Assembly: GCA_963789165.1 (NCBI GenBank)
Contig: CAWBJP010000002.1
Location: 248,001-312,000, forward strand
DNA from: CAWBJP01 sp963789165
GTDB taxonomy: Bacteria; Actinomycetota; Acidimicrobiia; IMCC26256; BP-133
Direction: 5' to 3'
DNA: 64,000 nucleotides
The position numbers were made by a program, and so were the translations under genes. A model generated the notes under the pieces. The model did no database searches, was not told the DNA's origin, and saw only the letters and a program-made list of their open reading frames with translations. Below, piece by piece: positions 18,125-26,687 of this stretch (its first letter is position 1; each line of letters opens with the position of its first letter).

Positions 18125-21100
18125 TCAGGCCCGCTCCATGGCGACTTCGACGGGGGAGCCGTCGACGTCGAGGACGGTGCCGGCGAGGCCGTCGGCCCCG
18201 GTGACCCGCCAGCCGACAGCCAGGACCTCGCCCGCGATCCAGTCACCGTGGCGCTGGGCGGCCTGGGCCACCGGTCCGGTGGCCGACAGGACCACGGTGA
18301 TGCGCTCGGCGATGGCCAGACCGATGGCCTTGCGGTGGTCGTTGAGGGCCCGGGCCAGTTCGCGGGCCAGGCCCTCCAGGCGGAGGTCCTCGTCGAGGGC
18401 CAGATCCAGGGCCACGGCGTAGGGGCCGTCCTGGGCCAGGGCCAGCTCCTCGTGCTCGGTGGCGCGGACCTCGACGTCGTCTCGGGCCCAGTTCGATCGG
18501 CTCGCCGTCGATGTCGACCACGAAGCGGCCGGTCTCCTCCAGCGCCTGGCGGACGGTGGCGCCGTCGGCCCCGGCCAGGGCGGCTTTGAGCGCCGGCAGC
18601 CGCGGGCCCGAGGCGCGGCCCCAGGGCCCGGAAGTTGGGCACCACCGAGTAGGTGATGAGTCCCTCCAGGCTCGACACCACCTCGAGCGCCTTGACGTTG
18701 AGCTCCTCGGACACCTGGGCGGCCACGTCGGCGGAGATCGTCTCGTTCCGGGGCAGCAGGATCAGAGCCCGGCGTAGGGGCTGGCGGACCTTGAGGCGGG
18801 CGTCCCCCCGGGCCGCCCGGCCCAGAGCGACCAGGCGCCGGGCCACGGCCATCTCCGCCTCCAGTCCGGGATCCAGCGCGCCCGTGTCGACCTCCGGCCA
18901 GTCCTCCAGGTGCACCGACTCCTCCGCTCCGGGCCCGGCCAGGATGCGGTGGATCTCGTCGGCCACGAAGGGGCAGAAGGGGGCGAGCAGCCGCGACACC
19001 GTGATCAGGCAGTGGTGCAGGGTGGCGAAGGCGGCAACGTCGCGGGCCTTCCAGAAGCGGGGCCGGGAGCGGCGCACGTACCAGTTGGAGAGGTCGTCGA
19101 CGAAGGCTTCGAGCGAACCCGCCGCGCCCAGGGTGTCGTAGCCCTCCAGCGCGTCGGTCATCTCCTGGGTGGTGGCGGCCAGGCGCGAGCGGATCCAGCG
19201 GTCGAGCACATGGGTCGACGGCGCCACGGGGGTCCCCGCCGGCGGCGCGGACCAACCACCCGGACCCGGGGAGTCGGGGGTGTCCCCCGCAGAAAGATTG
19301 GCGTAGGTGCCGAAGAACGACAGGGTGTTCCACAGCGTGAGCAGGAACTTGCGGATCGACTCGTCGATGCCCGCCTCGTAGACGCGGCGGTTGGTCCACG
19401 GGCTGCCGGCGGAGAAGAAGTACCAGCGCAGGGCGTCGGCGCCCTTGGACCGGAGGATCTCCCAGGGGTCGAGGACGTTGCCCCGCGACTTCGACATCTT
19501 CTGGCCGTCGACGTCCACCACGTGGGCCAGGCAGACCACGTTGCGGTAGGGAGTGGACCCGAACACCAGGGTGTTGACGGCCAGCAGCGAGTAGAACCAG
19601 CCCCGCGTCTGGTCGATGGCCTCGCAGATGAAGTCGGCCGGGAAGCGGGCTTCGAACACGCCGTCGCCGGCGAACGGGTGGTGGAACTGGGCTGAGGGCA
19701 TCGACCCGGAGTCGAACCAGGCGTCGAGGACCGGATCGATCCTCCGGGCTTCGGCCCCGCACCCCTCCACGGGGCAGGGGAAGCTGACGGCGTCGACGAA
19801 GGGCCGGTGCAGGTCGAGGTCGGCCAGGTCCCGTCCCGACCGCTCGGACAGCTCCGCCACCGAGCCGATGCAGCAGTCGTGGCCTTCCCCGCAGCGCCAC
19901 ACGGGCAGGGGTGTGCCCCAGTACCGGTCACGGGACAAGGCCCAGTCGACGTTGTTCTCCAGCCAGTCCCCGAAGCGGCCGTGCTTGATGTGGGCCGGAT
20001 GCCAGTTGATGGCTTCGTTCTGGGCCACCAGCTCGGCCTTCTTGGCCTGGGTGCGGGCGAACCAGGACGTCTTGGCGTAGTAGATGAGCGGGGTGCCACA
20101 ACGCCAGCAGTGGGGATAGGAGTGGGTGTAGCGCTCCGTCCGGAGGAGCCGGCCGGCGGCCCGCAGGTCCTCGATGATGGCCGGGTCGGCGTCCTTGACG
20201 AACAGCCCGGCATAGGGCGCCACCACCGCTTCGAAGCGGGCGGCGGTGTCCACCGGGTTGAGGGTGGAGAGGCCCTCCGCCTCGCCCACCTCCCGGTCGG
20301 GCTCGCCGAAGGCGGGGGCCAGGTGCACGATCCCCGAACCGTCGTCGGTGGTGACGAAATCGGCCGCCACCACCCGGGAGTCGGTGTCGGCGACAGGAAG
20401 GAACTCGAAGGGCCGCTGGTAGTGCCGGCCCACCAGATCGGCGACCGGTACCGGACCAACCACCTCGGCGTTCTCGCCCAGCACCGCCTCGACCCGGGCC
20501 CGGGCCATCACCACGTCGCGCCCGCCATCGGGTAGCAGCACCCGGACGTAGTCGATCTCCGGCCCCACGGCCGCGGCCACGTTGGAGATGAGGGTCCAGG
20601 GTGTGGTCGTCCACACCAGCAGGTCGAAATCTTCGCCATCCACGGGAAAGCGGACGTAGACCGACTCCTCGGTGACGTCCTCGTAGCCCTGGGCGACCTC
20701 GTGGGAGGACACTGCGGTGCCGCAGCGGCCGCAGTAGGGGACGACCTTGAAGCCCTCGTAGATGAGGCCGTGGTCCCACATCTGGCGGAACAGCCACCAC
20801 ACGCTCTCGATGAACTCGTTGGAGAGGGTCCAGTAGGCGTCGTCCGTGTCCAGCCACATGCCGATGCGCTCGGTCAGGGCCGTCCATTCCTCCACGTAGC
20901 GGTGGACGGAGTCCCGGCACCGGGCGTTGAAGGCCTCGATTCCGTAGTCCCGAATCTGCGTCTTGCCCGACAGCCCCAGCTCCTTCTCGACCTCCACCTC
21001 CACGGGCAGGCCGTGACAGTCCCAGCCGCCCTTGCGGGCCACATACCGGCCCCGCATGGTGTGGAAGCGGGGGAAGAGGTCCTTGAACGACCGGGCCCAC

Positions 21101-21279
21101 ACGTGGTGGAGGCCGGGGCGGCCGTTGGCGGTGGGGGGACCCTCGTAGAAGACCCATTCGGGTGCCCCCTGGCGCCGGCGCAGGCTCTGCTCGAAGAGCC
21201 GGAGCGTCCGCCACCGCTCGAGGACGCGCTCCTCGAGCGCCACGAAGTCCACGTTGCCTTCGACGGGGGGAAAAGGCAT
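18125..21279 (-). CDS. ileS: Isoleucyl-tRNA synthetase, long eukaryote-like type, two frame changes
   Basis: Charges tRNA-Ile. Class I motifs: GRPGLHHV (HIGH-type) at residues 53-60 and KMSKS at about 594-598. CxxC pairs (YCGRCG and CWRCG) and the WDCHGLPVE region match the IleS2-like group, which in other bacteria is linked to natural mupirocin tolerance (family knowledge, not tested here). The C-terminal part changes frame near 18605 and 18490; each fits one extra base. Corrected length about 1050 residues. An inverted hairpin-element variant at 19265-19289 adds a Pro/Gly-rich stretch. The ATG lacks a ribosome-binding site and is probably leaderless. Confidence 0.93.
19265..19289 (+). repeat. 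GC-rich hairpin element (long-stem variant) inside ileS
   Basis: CCCGGGGAGT followed by CGGGGG-TGT-CCCCCG. Both sides of the stem gained one base relative to the 23-bp form. ileS is transcribed the other way, so the gene reads the inverted form as DTPDSPGPG. Confidence 0.7.
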
Positions 21280-21284
21280 CGGCG

Positions 21285-21291
21285 TAGAGTA
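21285..21291. promoter_or_regulatory. overlapping divergent -10 boxes for ileS and the YggU-like gene
   Basis: TAGAGT (21285-21290, plus strand) and TACTCT (21291-21286, minus strand) overlap in a near-palindrome. Each ends 6 bases before a start codon: GTG 21297 on the plus strand and ATG 21279 on the minus strand. One AT-rich core thus probably serves two leaderless transcripts (inference). Confidence 0.55.
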
Positions 21292-21296
21292 CCGGC

Positions 21297-21654
21297 GTGG
21301 CTGACCTGTCTGACCTCTACGACGAGAGCGAAGAGGGCGTGGTCCTCAACGTCCATGTCCAGCCCGGAGCGGGGCGCTCAGCGGTGGTGGGCCGCCACGG
21401 CGACGCCCTCAAGGTGCGCGTCGCCGCTCCGCCCGTGGAGGGGCGGGCCAACGAGGCGACCCAGGCGCTGCTGGCCGAGGCGCTGGGTGTGGCCACCTGG
21501 CGATGTGGAGCTGACCAGCGGGGCGACGTCACGGTCCAAGCGCTTCCGGCTGCGGGGTGTGGACGCGGCCGAGGTCGACAAGCGCCTCCGGGTGGCGCTG
21601 GATGAGGCGAAGACACCTGACGGGGGGCCTGCCGGGAAGCGGCACGCCCTCTGA
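21297..21654 (+). CDS. YggU / DUF167 family protein, one frame change
   Basis: Small conserved protein of unknown molecular function. The motif run VHVQPGAGRSAVVG, LKVRVAAPPVEGRANEA and LLAEALGV is typical. The second half (DVELTSGATSRSKRFRLRG) is in the next frame; one extra base near 21500 explains it. Corrected length about 118 residues. The GTG has a -10-like box 6 bases upstream and no ribosome-binding site. Confidence 0.8.
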
Positions 21655-21660
21655 TCGCAG

Positions 21661-21780
21661 GGGTCCGCCGGTTAAAGGTTGACTCGTAGAGAAGGTTTCG
21701 TGTGCCTGTTGTGCGGCGCTTGGTAAGGGTCCGCCGGTTAAAGGTTGACTCGTAGGTAAAATTACGTGCCTGTTGCGCGG
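21661..21780 (+). repeat. tandem intergenic repeat, two units 66 bp apart
   Basis: A perfect 29-bp core (GGGTCCGCCGGTTAAAGGTT, then GACTCGTAG) occurs at 21661-21689 and 21727-21755. Each copy is followed by a diverged tail ending in GTGCCTGTTG or similar. Each core contains TTGACT. The pair fills the gap before the DksA-like gene and may form its promoter or operator region (inference). Confidence 0.75.
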
Positions 21781-21827
21781 ACCTGACTGCGAGCGGGCCA
21801 CGGCGCCCGGCGACACAAAGGACCTCC

Positions 21828-22709
21828 ATGGCAAGAGCGGGGACCCGCGAGTCCCTCAAGGAGCCGGCGACCGGGAAGGCCAAGGCGGGCAACGCCAAGG
21901 CCGCGGCTCCGGTGGTCAAGGCGGCCAAGGCGCTCAAAGCGGCGGCCGGAAAGGTCGCGGCCAAGGCGAAGGCCACGGCCGGGAAGTCGGCGGTGGCCAA
22001 GACCGGGGCCACACCGGCCAAGACCCCCTCCAAGGCGGCGAAGACCCCCGCCCGGACGACAAAAGCCCAGGTCAAAGCGGTCAAGACGCCGAAGCCGGCC
22101 AAGGCGGCGCCGGCCAAGGCGCCGGCCAAAGCCCCGGCGAAGAAGGCCGCCAAGGCCGCGCCGGCCAAAGCGGCGCCGGCCAAGAAGGCGCCGGTCAAGA
22201 AGGCTCCGGTCAAGAAGGCTCCGGACAAGCCGCCGGCCAAGGCCGCGGCGACCGCCCCGGCCAAGCGGCCGGCGAGACCGCCGGCGAAAGCGCCGGCCAA
22301 GGCCGCACCGGTCAAGGCGGCACCGACCGGACCCGCCTTCCCGCCCAAGACGATGGAGAAGCTGCGCCGCCTGCTGGAGGAGGAGCGGGAGACCTACCTC
22401 CGCCAGGCCCTCGACCTGGCCGCCGAGGCGGAAGCCCTCGCGTCCGAGCGGGAGCAGGGCGACACCCAGTTCGACGAGGAGTCCGGGGAGGGCGACACGC
22501 TCAACATCGAGCGGGAGCGCGACCTGGCCCTCTCCGCCTCGGCGCGGGCGGCGGTGGAGGAGGTCGACCGGGCCCTGGGCCGGATGGACGACGGCACCTA
22601 CGGAATCTGCGAGCGCTGTGGCAAGCGGATCTCCGTCGCCCGCCTCGAGGCGCTCCCTTATGCCGCGCTGTGCATCGACTGCAAGTCGCGGGAGGAGCGC
22701 CGGCGCTGA
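21828..22709 (+). CDS. DksA/TraR-type zinc-finger protein with long H1-like Ala/Lys/Pro tail at the N-terminus
   Basis: About 293 residues in two parts. Residues 1 to about 165 are almost entirely Ala, Lys and Pro, with repeats such as KKAPVKKAP and AKAPAKAP, like histone H1 or the tail of actinobacterial HupB. The C-terminal part is a DksA/TraR domain with a coiled coil (MEKLRRLLEEERETYL), GDTQFDEESGEGDT, and the zinc finger CERCGK...CIDC at about 261-286. The family binds RNA polymerase; the basic tail suggests added DNA or RNA binding (inference). ATG 21828 follows AAAGGA. Confidence 0.85.
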   Translation: MARAGTRESLKEPATGKAKAGNAKAAAPVVKAAKALKAAAGKVAAKAKATAGKSAVAKTGATPAKTPSKAAKTPARTTKAQVKAVKTPKPAKAAPAKAPAKAPAKKAAKAAPAKAAPAKKAPVKKAPVKKAPDKPPAKAAATAPAKRPARPPAKAPAKAAPVKAAPTGPAFPPKTMEKLRRLLEEERETYLRQALDLAAEAEALASEREQGDTQFDEESGEGDTLNIERERDLALSASARAAVEEVDRALGRMDDGTYGICERCGKRISVARLEALPYAALCIDCKSREERRR

Positions 22710-23206
22710 CCGAGCCCGGGGCAGCAGGCATCCCCGACGACAACGTCCGGTCCAACCGGCGGAGCACTTGGGGACCGTTCCTCCTGGCGGGCGCCGTGGT
22801 GGCGCTCGACCAGGCGACCAAGGCCTGGGCGGTGGCCGCCCTCTCCGATGGCCCGGTCCGGCTGATCGACGATGTTCTCGCCCTGCGCCTGACCCGCAAC
22901 CCGGGCGGCGCCTTCTCCGTCCTCACCGGGTTCACGCCCTTCCTGGCCGTCCTGGCTGCCGGTCTGGTGGTGGTCATCGTGCGCACCACCCGGCGGACGG
23001 CCGATCCGGTGACGGCCTACACCCTGGCGCTGGTCCTGGGTGGGGCGGTGGGGAACCTGATCGACCGCCTGGTCCGCTCCCCCGGGTTCCTGCGGGGCCA
23101 CGTCATCGACTTCATCGACCTGTCCTTCTGGCCCACGTTCAACCTGGCCGATTCGGCCATCACCATCGGAGTCATCCTCATCCTGATCCGGGGATGGCGG
23201 ACGTGA
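22706..23206 (+). CDS. lspA: Lipoprotein signal peptidase LspA, start unclear
   Basis: Membrane aspartyl protease that removes signal peptides from lipoproteins. Motifs: LDQATK at the end of the first helix, TRNPGGAFS, and the catalytic aspartates in NLIDR and FNLADSAI. Four hydrophobic segments. No ATG, GTG or TTG in frame precedes the first helix after the upstream stop. CTG 22706, overlapping the preceding gene's stop, is the nearest candidate; GTG 22796 would remove most of the first helix. A base error near the start is possible. The 3' end overlaps the ATG 23194 start candidate of rluD. Confidence 0.85.
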   Translation: MTEPGAAGIPDDNVRSNRRSTWGPFLLAGAVVALDQATKAWAVAALSDGPVRLIDDVLALRLTRNPGGAFSVLTGFTPFLAVLAAGLVVVIVRTTRRTADPVTAYTLALVLGGAVGNLIDRLVRSPGFLRGHVIDFIDLSFWPTFNLADSAITIGVILILIRGWRT

Positions 23207-23256
23207 CCGATGACCGGCGGGTGGGTGGGGACATGGACCGGCTGGTGGGTGGGGAC

Positions 23257-24186
23257 ATGACAGCAGAGCGCCGCTTTCTGGTCCCCGCCGCACTGGCGGG
23301 CGAGCGGGTGGACCGGGCCCTCGCCCTCCTCACCGGCTGGAGCCGGGCGGAGGTCGTCACCCTGGTGGAGGAGGGCGACGTCACGGTGGCCGGACGTCCG
23401 GTGGCGAAGAGCCGCCGGCTGGCCGAGGGCGAGGAGGTGGCGGTGACGGGGGAGCCGCCGCCCGAGCTGCCGCCGGTGCCGGAGCCGGTGGAGTTCACGG
23501 TCCTCCACACCGACGACGACGTGGTGGTGCTGTCCAAACCCGCCGGCCTGGTGGTGCACCCGGGGGCGGGTCACCCCACCGGCACGCTGGCCAGCGGCCT
23601 GCTCGACCGTTTCCCCGACATCGCCGGCGTGGGAGACCCCATGCGACCCGGGATCGTGCACCGCCTCGACCGGGACACCAGCGGCCTCATGGTGGTGGCC
23701 CGCACCCACGCCGCCCACGCCGCCCTGACGGCCGCGCTGGCCGCCCATGAGGTGGAGCGGGTCTACCTGGGCCTGGCCTGGGGCCGGTTCGAGTCCCGGC
23801 GGGGGTCGATCGACGCCCCCATCGGCCGCTCCGACCGCCGGCGGACCCGCATGGCGGTGAAGGAGGAGGGGCGCAGCGCCCGCACCGGCTACGAGGTCCA
23901 GCGCCAGTACGAAGACCCGGTCTGCGCTCTGGTCGAGTGCCGCCTGGAGACGGGCCGAACCCATCAGATCCGGGTGCACCTCTCGGCCATCGGCCATCCG
24001 GTGGTGGGGGACGCCGCCTACGGGGGGGATCGGCCTTCGCTCCAGCCCGGCCGTCCCTTCCTCCACGCCACCTCGCTGGCTTTCATCCACCCGGCCAGCG
24101 GTGAGACGCTCCGCTTCAGTGATCCGTTGCCCCCTGAACTTGCAGAGGTTCTGTCAGCTTTGGACGCTCGTCCGGATGGCCCGTGA
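23257..24186 (+). CDS. rluD: RluD-family 23S rRNA pseudouridine synthase
   Basis: S4 domain (AGERVDRALALLTGWSRAEV) followed by the pseudouridine synthase domain. The catalytic Asp lies in HRLDRDTSG, near residue 138. LETGRTHQIRVHL and GHPVVGDAAYGG are also present. About 309 residues from ATG 23257. ATG 23194, overlapping the lspA stop, and ATG 23233 are in frame. The last two are each preceded by the same GTGGGTGGGGAC, a short tandem duplication that carries ribosome-binding site and start together. The 3' end runs 71 bases into the convergent Rrf2 gene. Confidence 0.9.
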   Translation: MTAERRFLVPAALAGERVDRALALLTGWSRAEVVTLVEEGDVTVAGRPVAKSRRLAEGEEVAVTGEPPPELPPVPEPVEFTVLHTDDDVVVLSKPAGLVVHPGAGHPTGTLASGLLDRFPDIAGVGDPMRPGIVHRLDRDTSGLMVVARTHAAHAALTAALAAHEVERVYLGLAWGRFESRRGSIDAPIGRSDRRRTRMAVKEEGRSARTGYEVQRQYEDPVCALVECRLETGRTHQIRVHLSAIGHPVVGDAAYGGDRPSLQPGRPFLHATSLAFIHPASGETLRFSDPLPPELAEVLSALDARPDGP

Positions 24187-24586
24187 GTGTCCGCTGCACC
24201 AGGTCGGCAAGGGTGAACCCCTCCAGGAGGGTCCGCATCTCCTCCGACACCGCCACCCACACGTCCTGGAGGGCGCAGTGCCCCTCCCGGTGGTCCTGGA
24301 CCTCGAAGTAGGTGGCGATGGGACCATCGGAGGCGGACACGATGTCGGCCAGAGTGATCTCCTCGGGTGGGCGGGCCAGCACGTAGCCGCCCCCCACCCC
24401 CCGCTTGGAGCGGGCCAGGCCGGCGCCCTTCACCACCAGCAGGATCTGCTCCAGGTAGGGCTGGGGCAGGCCGGTGCGTTCGGCGATCTCCTTCACCGAG
24501 GTGGGCCGGTCATGGCCGTGGAGGGCGATCGACAGCAGGGCCCGGGCGGCGTAGTCGGCGCGCGTCGACACCTTCACATCGACCAT
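24116..24586 (-). CDS. Rrf2 family transcriptional regulator
   Basis: Winged-helix regulator of the Rrf2/IscR/NsrR family, 156 residues. The N-terminal VSTRADYAARALLSIA, the helix-turn-helix around SVKEIAERTGLPQPYLEQIL and the wing (KRGVGGGYVLARPPEEITL) are typical. Iron-sulphur members use three cysteines near residues 92-104; here only one (GHCALQ) is seen, so a canonical three-cysteine cluster is unlikely. Its ligand is unknown. It faces rluD with a 71-base overlap of coding sequence and diverges from the phosphodiesterase gene. Confidence 0.88.
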   Translation of the reverse strand: MVDVKVSTRADYAARALLSIALHGHDRPTSVKEIAERTGLPQPYLEQILLVVKGAGLARSKRGVGGGYVLARPPEEITLADIVSASDGPIATYFEVQDHREGHCALQDVWVAVSEEMRTLLEGFTLADLVQRTLTGHPDERPKLTEPLQVQGATDH

Positions 24587-24622
24587 CGTCGCGCGGCCTC
24601 AGCCGGTTAGCCTCCTGAGCGG

Positions 24623-25705
24623 ATGGAACCGATCCTGCCCGACTACCTGGGCGCCTCGGTGGCGGGGTTGGTTCCCGCCCTGCTGGGGACGCGTCCGGCC
24701 GACTGGCTGCCGTCGTGCCTGAACGGCGCCGAGGCGGTGGTCCTGCTCGTGCTCGATGGCGTGGGCTGGCAGGCCCTGGAGCAGCATCGTCCCCCGGTCC
24801 TCACCGGCCTGGAGGGCCGGTCGATCACCACCGTGGCGCCCTCGACCACCGCCGCCGCCCTCACCTCCATCGCCACCGGCACCCCGCCGGCCCGCCACGG
24901 GATCGTCGGCTACCGCATGAGGGTGGGAGGCCAGGTGCTCGACGTCTTGCGCTGGCGCGTGCCCGAAGGCCGTCCCCCGGCACCCGACACCGTGGCCTCC
25001 ATCCCCGCCTTTCAGGGCCGGCCCGTCCCCGTGGTGACCCGGGGCGAGTTCGTCCACACGGGCTTCACCGACGCCCACATGAACGGCGCCACGTTCGTGG
25101 GCTGGCGCACGACCGCCACCCTCGTGGAGCACGTGCGCCGTCTGGTGGGCGCCGGGGAGCGGCTCGTGTACGCCTACTACGACGGCGTGGACAAGGTGGC
25201 CCACGAGTACGGCCTCGTCGACGGCTTCTTCGCCGCGGAGCTGGAGTCAACCGACCGGTTGGTGGGTGATCTGCTCGAGGCCCTGCCGTCCACCGCCGCC
25301 CTCGTGGTGACGGCCGACCACGGCCAGGTGCACTTCGGCGAGTGGGTCGAGTTGGGCCCCCTGGCCAAGATGGTGATCGCCTACGCGGGCGACGCCCGCT
25401 TCCGCTACCTGCACGCCCGTCCCGGCGGCACCGAGGCTCTGGCCAAGGCGGCCGAGGAGCTGTGCGGTGACCGGGCCTGGGTCTTCACCCGGGACCGGCT
25501 GGTGGACGAGGGATGGCTCGGCCCCGAGCCACCCCCGGGCGACGTGCTGTCCCGGATCGGCGACGTGACCCTGGCGGCGCGGGGATCGGTCGCCTTCGTG
25601 GATCCCACCCACCCCAAGGAGACCCGGCTGGTGGCCGGCCACGGCAGCCTGACCCCGGACGAGATGCTCGTCCCGCTCCTCGCCGGCCGCGGCCGAGCGA
25701 GCTAG
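24623..25705 (+). CDS. Type I phosphodiesterase / nucleotide pyrophosphatase-like protein
   Basis: Alkaline-phosphatase superfamily member, about 360 residues. Metal and nucleophile motifs: LLVLDGVGW, STTAAALTSIATG (nucleophile Thr or Ser region), PARHGIVGY, YYDGVDKVAHEYG, VTADHGQ and VAGHGS. These fit the type I phosphodiesterase/NPP group. No signal peptide, so probably cytoplasmic. The substrate is unknown. It is followed after 8 bases by a small membrane protein gene. Confidence 0.82.
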   Translation: MEPILPDYLGASVAGLVPALLGTRPADWLPSCLNGAEAVVLLVLDGVGWQALEQHRPPVLTGLEGRSITTVAPSTTAAALTSIATGTPPARHGIVGYRMRVGGQVLDVLRWRVPEGRPPAPDTVASIPAFQGRPVPVVTRGEFVHTGFTDAHMNGATFVGWRTTATLVEHVRRLVGAGERLVYAYYDGVDKVAHEYGLVDGFFAAELESTDRLVGDLLEALPSTAALVVTADHGQVHFGEWVELGPLAKMVIAYAGDARFRYLHARPGGTEALAKAAEELCGDRAWVFTRDRLVDEGWLGPEPPPGDVLSRIGDVTLAARGSVAFVDPTHPKETRLVAGHGSLTPDEMLVPLLAGRGRAS

Positions 25706-25713
25706 GAGAACAC

Positions 25714-25977
25714 GTGGGAATCTTCGGTTTCCTGATCGCCCTCGCCATCAGCGGGGCCATCATCGGAGGTCTCGGCCGGCTGGCGCTGCCCGGTCCCGAT
25801 CCCATGACGATCTCCCAGACCATCCTGGTGGGCATCGGCGGGTCCTTCGGCGCCGGCATCGTCGTGCGCCTGCTCTCCGGCGGGCGGAATGACGCCGGCA
25901 TCATCGCCTCCGTGCTCGGCGCCACCGCCATCGTCTACATGGTCCGCCGCTCCCGGGCCCGCAACGCCGGCGGCTGA
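25714..25977 (+). CDS. GlsB/YeaQ/YmgE-like small membrane protein
   Basis: 87 residues, two to three glycine-rich hydrophobic helices (FGFLIALAISGAIIGGLGRL, ILVGIGGSFGAGIVVRLL, GIIASVLGATAIVYM). This matches the stress-associated 'transglycosylase-associated' family, whose real function is unclear. GTG 25714 is preceded by AGGAGA at about 25704-25709. Confidence 0.72.
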   Translation: MGIFGFLIALAISGAIIGGLGRLALPGPDPMTISQTILVGIGGSFGAGIVVRLLSGGRNDAGIIASVLGATAIVYMVRRSRARNAGG

Positions 25978-25982
25978 GACGC

Positions 25983-26031
25983 AAGGCGGGCGCGATCCGA
26001 GCCTTCACAGGGCCTGGATCGCGCCCACCTC
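25983..26031 (+). repeat. 49-bp palindromic element between convergent genes, probable bidirectional terminator
   Basis: Stem GGGCGCGATCC (25988-25998) with GGATCGCGCCC (26016-26026) around a 17-base loop. It lies between a plus-strand and a minus-strand gene end, so it probably ends both transcripts. It is homologous over its full 49 bp to the element at the murD start (5587-5635). No T-run follows. Confidence 0.65.
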
Positions 26032-26578
26032 ACGATCGCGGCAGGTCCGGCAACGGAGTGACGGTTCGCCCTTCCTTCACTGCGTCCTTCCAGGCCGCCA
26101 GCACGGCTTCCGCGTGGTGGGGGAAGGCGATGGGGCTCGGCACGTCCTCCGGTTCGAACCAGGCCACCTCGGCCGCCTCGGCCGGGTCCGCCGCAGAAAC
26201 GGCGGCGCCCGCTACCGGAACGCCGTGGTAGTAGGCGTTCAGGGTGACGCCCTGCTCCGCGGTCCCGGCCGGGTCCGGGTAGCGGTCCAGCCACATCCCC
26301 AGGAATCCGGTGATCTCCACCTCGAGCCCCGTTTCCTCCCGGGCCTCCCGGGCCGCGGTCTGCGCCGGGTGCTCGTCCGCCTCGCAGAAACCCCCGGGAA
26401 TGTCCCAGCGCCCGAGCCAGGGTTCGTGGGCCCGGCGCATGAGGAGCAGCTTCCCGTCGCGCATGACGAGCGCCCCGGCGCAGGGCTTGGCGTTGCGGTA
26501 GTGCGCCGCGCCACACGAGGGGCAGGTGACCGGTGGTGGTGCGGGAAGGCGGGTCCCGCAGGTGGAGCAGAACGTCAC
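26030..26578 (-). CDS. Nudix hydrolase with N-terminal zinc ribbon
   Basis: 182 residues. Cys 4, 7, 19 and 22 form a zinc ribbon, as in NudC-like pyrophosphatases. The Nudix box runs from Gly63 to about Leu85 with Glu69, Arg77-Glu78 and Glu81-Glu82 in the canonical spacing. The conserved SQPWPFPxS motif of NAD-specific NudC is absent, so the substrate is open. The GTG start has TACCCT 7 bases upstream on the minus strand and no ribosome-binding site. It diverges from dnaE. Confidence 0.87.
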   Translation of the reverse strand: MTFCSTCGTRLPAPPPVTCPSCGAAHYRNAKPCAGALVMRDGKLLLMRRAHEPWLGRWDIPGGFCEADEHPAQTAAREAREETGLEVEITGFLGMWLDRYPDPAGTAEQGVTLNAYYHGVPVAGAAVSAADPAEAAEVAWFEPEDVPSPIAFPHHAEAVLAAWKDAVKEGRTVTPLPDLPRS

Positions 26579-26585
26579 GTGCGGG

Positions 26586-26591
26586 AGGGTA
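26586..26591 (-). promoter_or_regulatory. -10 box for leaderless Nudix gene
   Basis: Minus-strand TACCCT ends 7 bases before the GTG start at 26578, with no ribosome-binding site between. Confidence 0.45.
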
Positions 26592-26598
26592 ATGGGGC

Positions 26599-26627
26599 TT
26601 GAAGCGCGGGGCGGGGCGCCGTACGCT
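26599..26627 (+). promoter_or_regulatory. probable sigma-70 promoter of dnaE
   Basis: TTGAAG (26599-26604), a 17-base spacer and TACGCT (26622-26627). It lies 60 bases upstream of the dnaE start and just upstream of a paired DnaA-box-like site. Confidence 0.5.
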
Positions 26628-26661
26628 CGACTCTAGTTACACCGCTGTGATTTTCCCCAAT

Positions 26662-26682
26662 TTATCCACAGGCTGTGGAGAA
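26662..26682. promoter_or_regulatory. inverted pair of DnaA-box-like sites upstream of dnaE
   Basis: TTATCCACA (26662-26670) matches the DnaA-box consensus exactly. TGTGGAGAA (26674-26682) is the inverted box with one mismatch, three bases away. Both lie between the probable promoter and the start codon, so DnaA could repress or tune dnaE (inference). Confidence 0.6.
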
Positions 26683-26687
26683 CCTTT

